45,594 nt of DNA from Bacillota bacterium (GTDB lineage Bacteria > Bacillota > Clostridia > Oscillospirales > Oscillospiraceae), in assembly GCA_023459875.1 (NCBI GenBank), contig JAEWRY010000046.1:1-45594 (forward strand), given 5' to 3'. Positions 15,208-22,783 of the stretch are shown here, piece by piece (the first letter of the stretch is position 1; each line of letters begins with the position of its first letter). The translations under genes were made by a program, and so were the position numbers. The notes beneath the pieces were generated by a model. It was not told the DNA's origin. It saw only the letters and a program-made list of their open reading frames with translations, and searched no databases.

Positions 15208-16323
15208 TTATCCGACAACGTCGCCGCTGGAGATTACCGTGTACGGCGGAACAACCGCGTTTTTCTTTACTGTGGCGGCGCTGCCGACGTGTGTGTTTTC
15301 GCTCACCACCGCGTTTACGTCCACCACCGCGCCGGAGCTTACGATGCAGCCATGCTTAATTCGGGCGTTGGTGCTTACGATGGCCTTCATTTCAACGATC
15401 GTCCCCTCTTCCACGACGGCGCTCGGACTGACCGTCGCCATCGGGTGAATCAGCGTCGGCAGAATAAAACCGGCTTTTTCCAGACGGTCAATCCATCTGG
15501 CGCGGAGCTCGCAGTTGCCGAAGGAAGGGATCGCGATGGGGTATAAATCAACATACTTCTTATAATTCTCGCAGGAATCGATGGCCAGCTTGTTGTCGGG
15601 ATCATCGTCCAGATAGGCGATAGCGTTGAATACGCCAAGCGCCTGGGCGGTTTCCTTCACGACGGGGCCCTGGCTCCCGGCGCCCAGGATTAAAAGGTTC
15701 ATCCGCTTGGCTCCGGCCGGGGAGCGCTCGGGCTGCCGATAGCCCGCGGCGTATTTTTCCAGCACGCTCACCCTCTCCGGGTGAGGCACAAGAAATTCCG
15801 CAAACTTTTTCTGGATCTCCCCGATCTGCTTGATTCCCACGTAGGCGCCGATCGTATAAAGGTCAACGCCGGATTGGATGCAGCGGCGGACAAAGGCGTT
15901 GCGGAGCTTGATGGCGGTCAGGTTCTCGGCGATGGCGTACTTTCTGTTGAGGGAAAACAGCATGTTCTGCAGCAGGTGTGCGCCGACGACCGAGTGCTCC
16001 CCGTTCACGATGAAGCAGTCGGCGTCGGCATAAAAGCCGAGGTGCTTCTTGAACAGCTTCTGTACATGCGGCGGCATGGGCAGCGTCCGCTGGCTATCCT
16101 CTTCGGCAATCTCAAACTTACTGGATGAACACGGCTCCGTTCTTACCAGCGTGTTGCGGATGGTGAGCTCTCCAGCATCAAGGTCCAGGTCGCGAAGACG
16201 CAGCGCAGTAGCCTCGGACACGGTGAGTCCCATATGCAGGCACAGGTATGCCGCAAGCTTGCGAGGCTCCACATCCTTGGTCAGCGCCTCTTCAACAATC
16301 ATACACTGATTCTCGGATAACAT
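15208..16323 (-). CDS. Tyrosine-recombinase-like domain fused to PglD/NeuD-like acyltransferase domain, both probably inactive
   Basis: A 371-residue protein from ATG 16323 behind AAAGGAT; an in-frame GTG at 16434 has no ribosome site. Residues 1-180 look like the catalytic domain of tyrosine recombinases: LAAYLCLHMGLTVSEATALR parallels TGLRxSExLAL, and LRNAFVRRCIQSGVDLYTIG parallels LRHTFATxLLExGxDLxTI. But the first Arg is Thr, the HxLR His is Lys, the GH His is Ile, and the Tyr nucleophile position seems to be Phe. Residues about 210-371 resemble PglD/NeuD: LLILGAGSQGPVV, YLDDD, IHPMATVSPSAVVEEGTIVE, then left-handed helix hexapeptides. The usual catalytic His after GAVV is missing (VDVN). 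Neighbours include no glycan genes. I infer a DNA-binding regulator with a sugar-nucleotide or acyl-CoA sensor domain. Confidence 0.82.
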   Translation of the reverse strand: MLSENQCMIVEEALTKDVEPRKLAAYLCLHMGLTVSEATALRLRDLDLDAGELTIRNTLVRTEPCSSSKFEIAEEDSQRTLPMPPHVQKLFKKHLGFYADADCFIVNGEHSVVGAHLLQNMLFSLNRKYAIAENLTAIKLRNAFVRRCIQSGVDLYTIGAYVGIKQIGEIQKKFAEFLVPHPERVSVLEKYAAGYRQPERSPAGAKRMNLLILGAGSQGPVVKETAQALGVFNAIAYLDDDPDNKLAIDSCENYKKYVDLYPIAIPSFGNCELRARWIDRLEKAGFILPTLIHPMATVSPSAVVEEGTIVEMKAIVSTNARIKHGCIVSSGAVVDVNAVVSENTHVGSAATVKKNAVVPPYTVISSGDVVG

Positions 16324-16424
16324 AGAGCCGCATCCTTTCTCATCCAATGAGCAAATTTGTTGAATCTCATTATTATTCAATTTTATTTTGTCTGTTTTAT
16401 CAGCCAGATTTATCGCTGTTTTCG

Positions 16425-16453
16425 ATATTACCACACATGAAATGGAAAGTCTA
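16425..16453 (-). promoter_or_regulatory. Possible promoter of the fusion gene
   Basis: Minus strand TAGACT (16453-16448), 17-bp spacer, TAATAT (16430-16425), about 100 nt ahead of the start. Weak on its own, but the surrounding region is AT-rich. Confidence 0.35.
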
Positions 16454-16528
16454 TATGATTTTGTCGATTAATGTATTTTTTTGTCTTATTTGTGATTTTT
16501 TAATGTTTTTCAATTGTTTTTTTCTTTA

Positions 16529-16580
16529 GCGGCAGCTCTCCGGAGCCGCACAAAGAGTGCCTAGAGGAAGTAAATTCCCG
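16529..16580 (+). repeat. Family A repeat, decayed copy
   Basis: GCGGCAGCTC/GAGCCGC hairpin (16529-16549) followed by ACAAAGAGTGCCTAG and GGAAGTAAATTCCC. The second stem has lost its flanks. It lies between the divergent fusion gene and rsgA; the rest of 16581-16740 shows nothing recognisable. Confidence 0.7.
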
Positions 16581-16741
16581 CAGATTCCGTATTAATATTG
16601 GGAATCCCTCCTGGATCTTCCATGGAATAATATAGAAAGTTAAATCAACGTTGTCCAGCCGCGTCGGCGGCGATCCAACCAATTGGCAAAGAAAACGGCG
16701 GGGAGAATGAAAACCATCGGTTGACTTTGGGGCTTTCCGGC

Positions 16742-16770
16742 TTTTTTCTTCCACCGTTTCGTGATATAAT
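16742..16770 (+). promoter_or_regulatory. Promoter of rsgA leader transcript
   Basis: Perfect TATAAT (16765-16770) with only a T-rich element in the -35 position (16742-16747). Transcription from about 16777 would include the leader peptide and the masking hairpin. Confidence 0.5.
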
Positions 16771-16805
16771 CCAGTTCAGTCTAAAAAAGAAAGGGGAACA
16801 GCAGT

Positions 16806-16859
16806 ATGCCGCGCACGCCGATTGCCATTGCTACTTTGACGGAGGGAAAAGAAATATAG
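16806..16859 (+). CDS. Putative leader peptide of rsgA
   Basis: ATG 16806 preceded by AAAGGGGAA opens a 17-codon frame, MPRTPIAIATLTEGKEI, ending TAG-TAA at 16857-16862. It ends 11 nt before the hairpin that masks the rsgA ribosome site, the geometry of translational attenuators. Thr and Ile make up 7 of 17 residues. It is too short for statistical support, so its reality depends on the context. Confidence 0.4.
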   Translation: MPRTPIAIATLTEGKEI

Positions 16860-16870
16860 TAAGCTTTTAC

Positions 16871-16900
16871 CCTCCAAAAACTCTCACATTATTTTGGAGG
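16871..16900 (+). promoter_or_regulatory. Shine-Dalgarno-sequestering hairpin before rsgA
   Basis: CCTCCAAAA (16871-16879) pairs perfectly with TTTTGGAGG (16892-16900) around a 12-nt loop. The GGAGG is the rsgA ribosome site, 5 nt before its ATG, so the fold would block initiation until opened. Confidence 0.7.
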
Positions 16901-16905
16901 ATAAC

Positions 16906-17991
16906 ATGAATACTCTCAATTTGATAAAATACGGCCTGACTCCCCGTTTCGAGCAGGAAGCCGCCCTTTACGAGGACCTGTATTTAGCCAGAGTCACCGA
17001 GCAGCATCACGATATATATAAGATCGCCGGCGAAAACGGCGAAATGCTCTCATCCGTCTCGGGCAAATTTTCTTACCTCGCCGCCGACAGCACGGATTTT
17101 CCGGCGGTTGGCGACTGGGTGATGGTGGATAAAACGGACACAGGCGGGGGAAACGCGGTGATCCGCCGGGTGCTGGGGCGCAGGAGCGCCTTTGTGCGCA
17201 AGGCCGCCGGGACGGCGCAGGCTTCCCAGATCGTGGCCGCGAACGTCGACACGGTCTTTATCTGCATGTCTTTAAACGCCGATTTCAGTCCCCGCCGCGC
17301 GGAGCGGTACCTGGCGGTGGCGTGGGATAGCGGGGCGGTTCCCGTTATCGTGCTCACCAAGGCCGACCTTTGCCCCGATGTGAGCGGGAAGCTCGCGGAG
17401 CTTCGGGAGGTGAGTCCGGGCGCCGACATCGTCGTCTGCTCCGGCATGGCGGAAGACGGATACCGGGACATTCTGCCCTACCTCTCCGAAGGCAAAACCG
17501 TCGCCTTCATCGGGTCGTCCGGCGTGGGGAAATCCACCCTGATTAACCGCCTCATGGGCAGGGAAGTCTTGGCCGTGGGCGAAATCCGCGCCGACGACAG
17601 GGGCCGCCACACCACCACCAGCCGCCAGCTTCTCCTGCTGCCCTCGGGCGGGATCGTCATCGACACCCCGGGTATGCGGGAGCTGCAGATCGACTTCGGC
17701 GACCTGTCCAAAACCTTTGAGGATATCGATGACTTGGCGTCCGAGTGCAGGTTCAAGGACTGTTCCCACACCACGGAGCCGGGCTGCGCGGTGAGAAAGG
17801 CCATCGAGGAAGGCGCGCTCTCCCGGGAGCGCTTCGAGAGCTTTCTGAAGCTTCAAAGGGAAATGGGCTACGAGGGTCTTAACTCCCGCGAGCTGGAGCA
17901 GGAAAAAATCCGGCGGATGTTCGGCGGCAAGGGGGAAATGAAGCAGGCCATGCGGTTTGCGAAGGAAAAAAACAAGAACCGCGGGCTTTGA
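16906..17991 (+). CDS. rsgA: Ribosome small-subunit biogenesis GTPase RsgA
   Basis: A 361-residue protein from ATG 16906 (GGAGG 5 nt upstream, in the hairpin described). The GTPase motifs are circularly permuted as in all RsgA/YjeQ proteins: TKAD (G4) at 151-154 precedes GSSGVGKST (G1) at 203-211, then a TTTS switch region and DTPGM (G3). The N-terminal OB-fold region (FSYLAADSTDFPAVGDWVMV) binds the 30S subunit. The C-terminal zinc motif is CRFKDCSHTTEPGC. It checks late 30S maturation near the decoding centre and releases with GTP hydrolysis. Length and motifs are standard. It is alone in its transcript, with repeat halves and a terminator downstream. Confidence 0.97.
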   Translation: MNTLNLIKYGLTPRFEQEAALYEDLYLARVTEQHHDIYKIAGENGEMLSSVSGKFSYLAADSTDFPAVGDWVMVDKTDTGGGNAVIRRVLGRRSAFVRKAAGTAQASQIVAANVDTVFICMSLNADFSPRRAERYLAVAWDSGAVPVIVLTKADLCPDVSGKLAELREVSPGADIVVCSGMAEDGYRDILPYLSEGKTVAFIGSSGVGKSTLINRLMGREVLAVGEIRADDRGRHTTTSRQLLLLPSGGIVIDTPGMRELQIDFGDLSKTFEDIDDLASECRFKDCSHTTEPGCAVRKAIEEGALSRERFESFLKLQREMGYEGLNSRELEQEKIRRMFGGKGEMKQAMRFAKEKNKNRGL

Positions 17992-18017
17992 GGCTTGTAA
18001 AATAAAACTTCCTGCCG

Positions 18018-18150
18018 GAAATGATCCTTCGCTTCGCTCAGGATGACAGCGGGGGCGGGGGCTGGATGACAGCGGAGACGCGCTCATCCCCGCCCCTCCG
18101 CCTTCCACGGCAGAAAAAAACCTGCCATTCTGAGGCAAAGCCGAAGAATC
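18018..18150 (+). repeat. Palindromic repeat C, two separated halves
   Basis: GATCCTTCGCTTCGCTCAGG plus ATGACAG (about 18023-18049) and CCATTCTGAGGCAAAGCCGAAGAATC (about 18124-18150) are the two halves of repeat C in inverted order, separated by a GC-rich stretch of about 75 bp. Confidence 0.7.
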
Positions 18151-18183
18151 ATAAAATCGGGCTTTTCGGCCCGATTTTATTTA
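18151..18183 (+). terminator. Terminator of rsgA
   Basis: ATAAAATCGGGC/GCCCGATTTTAT followed by TTATCCC. Symmetric, so it may work both ways. Confidence 0.75.
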
Positions 18184-18296
18184 TCCCATTAACGGAGCTT
18201 CCTTCCCAATCATAAGATGGAATATGGCGGCAGATACTAAGCGTCGCGAACCGACAGGCGCGAGTATGATACTCCGACCGGAAAGGAAGTTTTGCC

Positions 18297-18596
18297 ATGG
18301 CTGCCCGCAGGCTGTTTGTGCTGATCTTTCTGCTTACGCTCGCCGACGCGGCCTGTACCGCCGCCGGCATGTATCTCGGCGTGATCACCGAGGCAAATCC
18401 TCTGCTGCGCGGCCTGATGACCGCCCACCCGGCGCTCACCGCGGGGGGCGTGTGCGTCTTTGTGGGAGGACTTTTACTCCTCATGTACTCCGTCCGCGCT
18501 CAGGTTAAGTGGCTCGGCTCGGCTCTTTCTGCCCTTGCGGTCGTCAAGCTGGCCGTGCTCGGCATGCACCTGGGCTGGATTCTGCAAATCGTGTGA
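18297..18596 (+). CDS. Small membrane protein, DUF5658-like
   Basis: A 99-residue protein from ATG 18297 with AAAGGAAG 7 nt upstream. Three hydrophobic helices are evident: about 5-28, 48-66 and 74-97. The first holds Asp-Ala-Ala-Cys-Thr, then GMYLGVITEANPL, matching the DUF5658 pattern of a buried Asp and an E-NPL loop. No enzymatic motif is known for this family, and the substrate or partner is unknown. It stands alone, with a repeat C half and a terminator behind it. Confidence 0.75.
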   Translation: MAARRLFVLIFLLTLADAACTAAGMYLGVITEANPLLRGLMTAHPALTAGGVCVFVGGLLLLMYSVRAQVKWLGSALSALAVVKLAVLGMHLGWILQIV

Positions 18597-18642
18597 CTTC
18601 CCATCGTGACACGGAGCGGGCTTTGAACCGGCCGCCCCCTTC

Positions 18643-18671
18643 TGTCATTCTGAGGCAAAGCCGATGAATCT
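18643..18671 (+). repeat. Palindromic repeat C, half copy
   Basis: TGTCATTCTGAGGCAAAGCC followed by GATGAATCT, nearly the same as 18124-18150. Confidence 0.7.
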
Positions 18672-18672
18672 A

Positions 18673-18698
18673 AAAAACGGGCCGGTCGGCCCGTTTTT
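18673..18698. terminator. Bidirectional terminator
   Basis: AAAAACGGGCC/GGCCCGTTTTT lies between convergent genes (18297 plus, 18711 minus). Like the one at 18151 it sits directly behind a repeat C half. Confidence 0.85.
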
Positions 18699-18710
18699 AC
18701 GTATCTCCGC

Positions 18711-19646
18711 TCACTCAACCTCTTTGACCGCCCGGAAGCTTAGATAATCCTGCCCGCTGTCCTTGCCCCTGTCGAAGACGCCGCCGTTGTAAACGATGAT
18801 GTACGCCTGGTTTTCATCCTTCTTTGACGTGTCCGCGGTCCAGTAATAGATCACCTTGGAGTGGACGTCCCACAGAGGCGTTTCCTTGTCCGGCGTCAGT
18901 TTGTATGAAGCGGTCTCCCCGTTCCAGACCCCGCCCGCGTTTTTGCCGTGGAGCGCCATGGACCGCACCGCCTCGTCCGCCGTGGGCAGGCGCCAGATGT
19001 TCTGCTCGTAATCCATGAGGGTGGTCCCGTCCTCGGAGAGGTGAGCGCAGGCGCGCCGCGCGTCCTCCCAGCTCGTGCCCTTGTCCGGCCAGCCCGGCCC
19101 CCGGGGCGCCCAGGCGAGGGTCACTCCGCTGCCCTCAACCACCCTGAGTCCCAGGTCCCCGTCGTTTACCCTTTGGGACACCTTAATGCCCTGGGGGATG
19201 GAAATCGCCAGCACGACGGCGAGCGGGACAAGCACCATGAGCCGCCAGGCCCATTTCTTCGGCTCCGGCTCGCCGAAATAATAGAGGAGTCCCAGCAGGA
19301 CGAAGGGGATGACGATGCCCGCGCCCAGGACGCTGAAGGTGGCACCCCGGAAAAACCAGACGCACGCCGCCCCCAAAGCCAGGTGCAGCGCAAGACCGGC
19401 CTTTCTCCATCTGAGGGAAACGAGCCCCAGGACGGCAAAGGCAGCGGCGAAGATCAGATACTGAACGAAGAACATCCGCAGATTGACGAGGAGGGATTCC
19501 GAGTACCAGCCCTCGTGAAAATTCTCAAAAGCCCCCCAGTAAGCCCACGCCCCCGAAATGAGAACCGTGAAGGCAACGCCGATCCATCCGATGACCCGCT
19601 TCGCTTTGACAGACAGACCGACCACCTCCAAAATATGATATTTCAA
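18711..19646 (-). CDS. Membrane protein with C-terminal DUF1566 (Lcl-like) domain
   Basis: Up to 311 residues. The longest frame starts at a TTG (19646), but TTTTGGAGG lies about 20 nt further in, so initiation may be at a non-ATG codon near 19616; the start is uncertain. Residues about 15-155 contain four membrane helices. The rest is an extracytoplasmic domain with the DUF1566 pattern: GDLGLRVVEGSGVTLAWAPR, TSWEDARRACAHL, then WRLPTADE, a Trp-rich stretch with YYWTADTS, and the closing DYLSFRAVKEVE. This C-type-lectin-like fold often occurs on surface proteins. The gene begins 25 bp after the Abi_C gene and may be transcribed with it. Function unknown. Confidence 0.8.
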   Translation of the reverse strand: MKYHILEVVGLSVKAKRVIGWIGVAFTVLISGAWAYWGAFENFHEGWYSESLLVNLRMFFVQYLIFAAAFAVLGLVSLRWRKAGLALHLALGAACVWFFRGATFSVLGAGIVIPFVLLGLLYYFGEPEPKKWAWRLMVLVPLAVVLAISIPQGIKVSQRVNDGDLGLRVVEGSGVTLAWAPRGPGWPDKGTSWEDARRACAHLSEDGTTLMDYEQNIWRLPTADEAVRSMALHGKNAGGVWNGETASYKLTPDKETPLWDVHSKVIYYWTADTSKKDENQAYIIVYNGGVFDRGKDSGQDYLSFRAVKEVE

Positions 19647-19671
19647 TCTGGGATAACGCGCGATTGGATTC

Positions 19672-20610
19672 TCAGGACGCAGGAACCGTCACCTTGTCTT
19701 CTTGCTTGTTACCGACAGACAAAATAAATTCAGCCATTGCCATTGCAGAATTGACGTATAGTCGCGCATGATGCTCAGCGATATTTATTCTGCGGGCACC
19801 CACACCGTGAGAATCACTGCCTTCATTGCGCATTTCAGCAATAGAGGTTACTATTTTTTCAAGACCTGACAGAAGTGTATTAATGCGTTTGTCCGTATCC
19901 TTATCGGCATGCATTTTGTATAAGTCTTTGACCTGTTTATATAGCTTACCAATTTCGCCGCTATCTGAAGGCGTTTCGCCCTTCTTTTCGATTTCATAGC
20001 AGAACACTTCTTCAAGCAGCGTCCTGGATTTGGTAACAGCGCTGTCGAAATTGCCTTCGTTTACATCATTCATCGCCCGTTCTGAGATATCTTTTATATA
20101 TCCCCGATCAATTGTCTTAATAGCAGGTGCTTCGATTTCAACTTTTTCATCGCGGGCTTTGATGACAAATCGCTTCCCGATCATTGCAAGCTCATTCCCG
20201 CCGAAATACAGTTCCCCATTGATTTGATCAATGGCGATACGTACAATTCTTGCGTAGTATTCTTCAACCTCGTTTGCCGACAGCCCTTGCAACCTTGTGC
20301 CAAATTGTTCTTTGGAAAACAGATATGACAACAGATCAGATACAGTTTTTTTTGAAATACAGTAGCTAATCAGTTCGCTAAAATATTCCCAACGGCTTTT
20401 TGCGCCGCCGCCCCAACTGTACGATTGAGGGAGGCCAAACTTGCTAGATATATTGCATAGTTCAGTCCCAGACAGGTATGGCATGGCTATTATAACTTCG
20501 TTTGGCCAACCACCTGTACGTGGAATTTTTTCAAATTGCTTGTCTCCGTCCAATATAGCAAGTATAGCCTTGCTTTTTAGCAGTGCAAATGATGACTTCT
20601 GATTAATCAT
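19672..20610 (-). CDS. Abortive-infection C-terminal (Abi_C) domain protein
   Basis: A 312-residue protein from ATG 20610 behind AGAGGTG. Its C-terminal 110 residues match the Abi_C pattern: FDSAVTKSRTLLEEVFCYEI, LYKQVKDLYKMHAD, then the long helix NTLLSGLEKIVTSIAEMRNE followed by SDSHG and AEHHARLYVNSAMAMAEFIL. Proteins with this end are annotated as abortive phage-infection or AbiJ-like effectors, though most are unproven. The N-terminal 190 residues are unassigned and carry no obvious nuclease or HEPN motif apart from the RNEGSDSHG turn. The gene is clearly more AT-rich than its surroundings and has ordinary mixed codons, suggesting recent transfer. It is a single gene, not part of a visible defence island. 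Confidence 0.8.
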   Translation of the reverse strand: MINQKSSFALLKSKAILAILDGDKQFEKIPRTGGWPNEVIIAMPYLSGTELCNISSKFGLPQSYSWGGGAKSRWEYFSELISYCISKKTVSDLLSYLFSKEQFGTRLQGLSANEVEEYYARIVRIAIDQINGELYFGGNELAMIGKRFVIKARDEKVEIEAPAIKTIDRGYIKDISERAMNDVNEGNFDSAVTKSRTLLEEVFCYEIEKKGETPSDSGEIGKLYKQVKDLYKMHADKDTDKRINTLLSGLEKIVTSIAEMRNEGSDSHGVGARRINIAEHHARLYVNSAMAMAEFILSVGNKQEDKVTVPAS

Positions 20611-20839
20611 TAACCCACACCTCTTGTTTTTATCTTTTCATTCTACAGACGATATTCAGCAAGTCGTAAACGTCCATTAAATATAGAAAGTCATGTTGAC
20701 AAACATTTGTATACAGAATAATACATTTTTCGCCATTTGGCAATAATTGGCCGTTATATTTCAATTTTAAACTCTCTCATTGCTATCAAAGAAACGTCCT
20801 TCCTCGCGCTGGAACTGCATGGAATCCTGCATTTACACC
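20611..20839. other. AT-rich intergenic region
   Basis: Divergent space between the Abi_C gene and the ABC operon. It must hold the Abi_C promoter, but I find only weak candidates (for example TTGCCA-17-TATTCT read leftward at about 20707-20740). No gene or repeat is seen. Low GC matches the Abi_C gene. Confidence 0.5.
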
Positions 20840-20868
20840 TTTACTACCGGAAAAAACGATGATAGAAT
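20840..20868 (+). promoter_or_regulatory. Possible promoter of the ABC-HlyD-TolC run
   Basis: TTTACT (20840-20845), 17-bp spacer, TAGAAT (20863-20868), 45 bp before the ATG at 20913. Confidence 0.5.
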
Positions 20869-20912
20869 ACTTAAGAAATCATACCTATAAACTGCGGAAA
20901 GGGGGCGGGGCG

Positions 20913-21800
20913 ATGATCGACGTGCGGGACGTGACCATGACATATCCTTCGGGCAAGGGGATTTTCGACGTGACCTTCCAGGTGGGCGAGGGGCAGGTCC
21001 TGGGCTACCTGGGCCCCAACGGCGCGGGCAAGACGACCACCATCCGCTGCCTTCTGGGCTTCACCAAGCCGAACCTCGGCTCCTGCACCATCGGGGGGCT
21101 GGACTGCGTGGCCCGCGCGCCCCAAATCCAGAAAACCCTCGGCTACATACCCGGCGAAATCGCCTTTCTGGACGGCATGACCGGGACCGATTTCCTTAAG
21201 TTTATGGCGCAGATGCGGGGCATGAAGGACTTATCCGGGCAGAAGGAACTCCTCGAACGCTTCGAGCTGGACCCCCGTAAGGAGATCAAGAAGTTTTCCA
21301 AGGGCATGAAACAGAAGCTCGGCATCGTCACCGCATTCATGCACGACCCCTCGGTGCTGATCCTCGACGAGCCCACCAGCGGCCTGGACCCCCTGATGCA
21401 GAACCGCTTCATCGAGCTTGTGGTCGAGCAGAAGAAGGCGGGGAAAACCATTCTGATGTCCAGCCACATGTTCGAGGAGATCGAGCGCACCTGCGACGAG
21501 GTCATCATTATAAAAGACGGCAGACTGGTGGAGAAAAACGACGTGGGCGCCCTGAAGGGCTCCCAGCGGAAGGCCTACATCGTGAAACTGAGACGGCCGG
21601 AGGACGTGGCGGCCCTTGTCTCCCAGAACTTCGCGGTGGACCAGGTCTATGGGAACACGGCGGAAATCAACGTGAAGGGCGAAGAGGTCGGCCGCCTCAT
21701 GAAGGCGCTTTCCGCCCTGGACATCGAGGCGCTGGACACCAAGGCCCAGACGCTGGAAGAGGTATTCCTCAATTACTACGCGGCGGAGGGATCTCAATGA
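20913..21800 (+). CDS. ABC transporter ATP-binding protein
   Basis: A 295-residue ATPase. ATG 20913 follows AAGGGGG; upstream in-frame ATGs lack a site. Walker A is GPNGAGKTT (34-42), the signature is FSKGMKQKLGI, Walker B is VLILDEPTSGLD, followed by the switch His in MSSHMFEEIE. The C-terminal extension of about 70 residues (MKALSALDIEALDTKAQTLE and EVFLNYY) is typical of ABC-2-type exporters of the CcmA/NatA class. The next gene overlaps by 4 nt, so the two form the nucleotide-binding and membrane halves of one exporter. The substrate is unknown. Confidence 0.93.
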   Translation: MIDVRDVTMTYPSGKGIFDVTFQVGEGQVLGYLGPNGAGKTTTIRCLLGFTKPNLGSCTIGGLDCVARAPQIQKTLGYIPGEIAFLDGMTGTDFLKFMAQMRGMKDLSGQKELLERFELDPRKEIKKFSKGMKQKLGIVTAFMHDPSVLILDEPTSGLDPLMQNRFIELVVEQKKAGKTILMSSHMFEEIERTCDEVIIIKDGRLVEKNDVGALKGSQRKAYIVKLRRPEDVAALVSQNFAVDQVYGNTAEINVKGEEVGRLMKALSALDIEALDTKAQTLEEVFLNYYAAEGSQ

Positions 21801-22594
21801 GTTTTACGCTCTTTAAGCTCAACGTGAAAAACAACTCCATCCTGCTCCTCATTTTCGTCTTTGTCCTGTGCCTGTACCTGGGCGAAATCATGTACATGTT
21901 CGACCCCACCTCCACCAAGGCCATGATGGATATGATGAATATGATGCCGTCCGACCTCATCGCCGCCTTCGGCTACGACCAGATCGGCAGCACCCTCACA
22001 ACCTTTATCGCCGGGTTCTACTACGGCTTTCTTGTCTTCGCCTTCCCTATGGTCTACTACGTCATTCTCGCCAACCGGCTGGTGTGCAAGCTGGTGGACA
22101 GCGGTGCCTTCTGCTACCTGCTCCAGACGCCCACCTCCCGGAAAAAGATCATCGTCACCCAGGGGGTCTACCTGCTCTTCTCCATCGCGGTACTCTTCGG
22201 CATTGTGTACGCCGTGGGGCTTTGGGCGGCGGGCGCCATGTTCCCGGGACTGCTGGACGTGGCGGCCTTCACGAGGCTGCACGTTTCCACCACTCTCATG
22301 ACGATGGCCCTCGCCATGGTCTGCTTCTTCTACTCCTGCTTTTTTAACGAGACGAAGCTCTCCCTCGCCTTCGGGACCGGCATCCCGCTGGCCTTTTTGC
22401 TCTTCAATATGATCGGCGGCGTCTCGGAAAACGCGGAGGTCTTCAAGGATATGTCCCTCTTCTCTTTGCTCGACGCCACGGCCATCGTGGAAAACGGCGA
22501 CACCACGGGCATTAACCTCCTGTTTCTCGCCATGATCGTCATTCTTTTCGTTTCCAGCGTGTTTGTATTCGATAAAAAACGGCTTCCGCTATAA
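21797..22594 (+). CDS. ABC-2-type transporter permease
   Basis: A 265-residue membrane protein with six hydrophobic segments, translationally coupled to the ATPase by an ATGA overlap (21797-21800). The first helix follows FTLFKLNVKNNS. A cytosolic-extracellular loop rich in Met (STKAMMDMMNMMPSDLIAAF) precedes the second helix, and LLQTPTSRKKIIVTQ is the usual coupling-helix region of ABC-2 exporters. The closing FVSSVFVFDKKRLPL supports the right end. With the ATPase it should form a homodimeric or (with itself) pseudo-symmetric exporter. Downstream lies a family B repeat that may end or reduce the transcript before the HlyD gene. Confidence 0.88.
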   Translation: MSFTLFKLNVKNNSILLLIFVFVLCLYLGEIMYMFDPTSTKAMMDMMNMMPSDLIAAFGYDQIGSTLTTFIAGFYYGFLVFAFPMVYYVILANRLVCKLVDSGAFCYLLQTPTSRKKIIVTQGVYLLFSIAVLFGIVYAVGLWAAGAMFPGLLDVAAFTRLHVSTTLMTMALAMVCFFYSCFFNETKLSLAFGTGIPLAFLLFNMIGGVSENAEVFKDMSLFSLLDATAIVENGDTTGINLLFLAMIVILFVSSVFVFDKKRLPL

Positions 22595-22606
22595 ATGCCC
22601 AAGAGC

Positions 22607-22756
22607 CTTCCAGAGTTTCCGCCGAGCGCGGCGGAAATAAAGTGGAATCCGTTTTTTCCGGGGGCGTGTACCTCGGAAAAAACACATTTCATGCGGGTAA
22701 GCGGTGAGCGTCCCGCATGCAATCCTTTTGTTCAAAAGCCCTCAGGCTTTTGAACA
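22607..22756 (-). repeat. Family B multi-hairpin repeat, copy 2
   Basis: In minus orientation: lead hairpin 22756-22729 (TGTTCAAAAGCC/GGCTTTTGAACA). Hairpin E 22719-22690 (CATGCGGG/CCCGCATG, loop ACGCTCACCGCTTA). Hairpin F 22683-22651 (GTTTTTTCC/GGAAAAAAC, loop GAGGTACACGCCCCC). Hairpin G 22637-22616. Stems differ from copies 1 and 3, but pairing and loops are kept. Confidence 0.9.
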
Positions 22757-22783
22757 GTCAAAAGTTTGGGGGAGAATGGTCGC

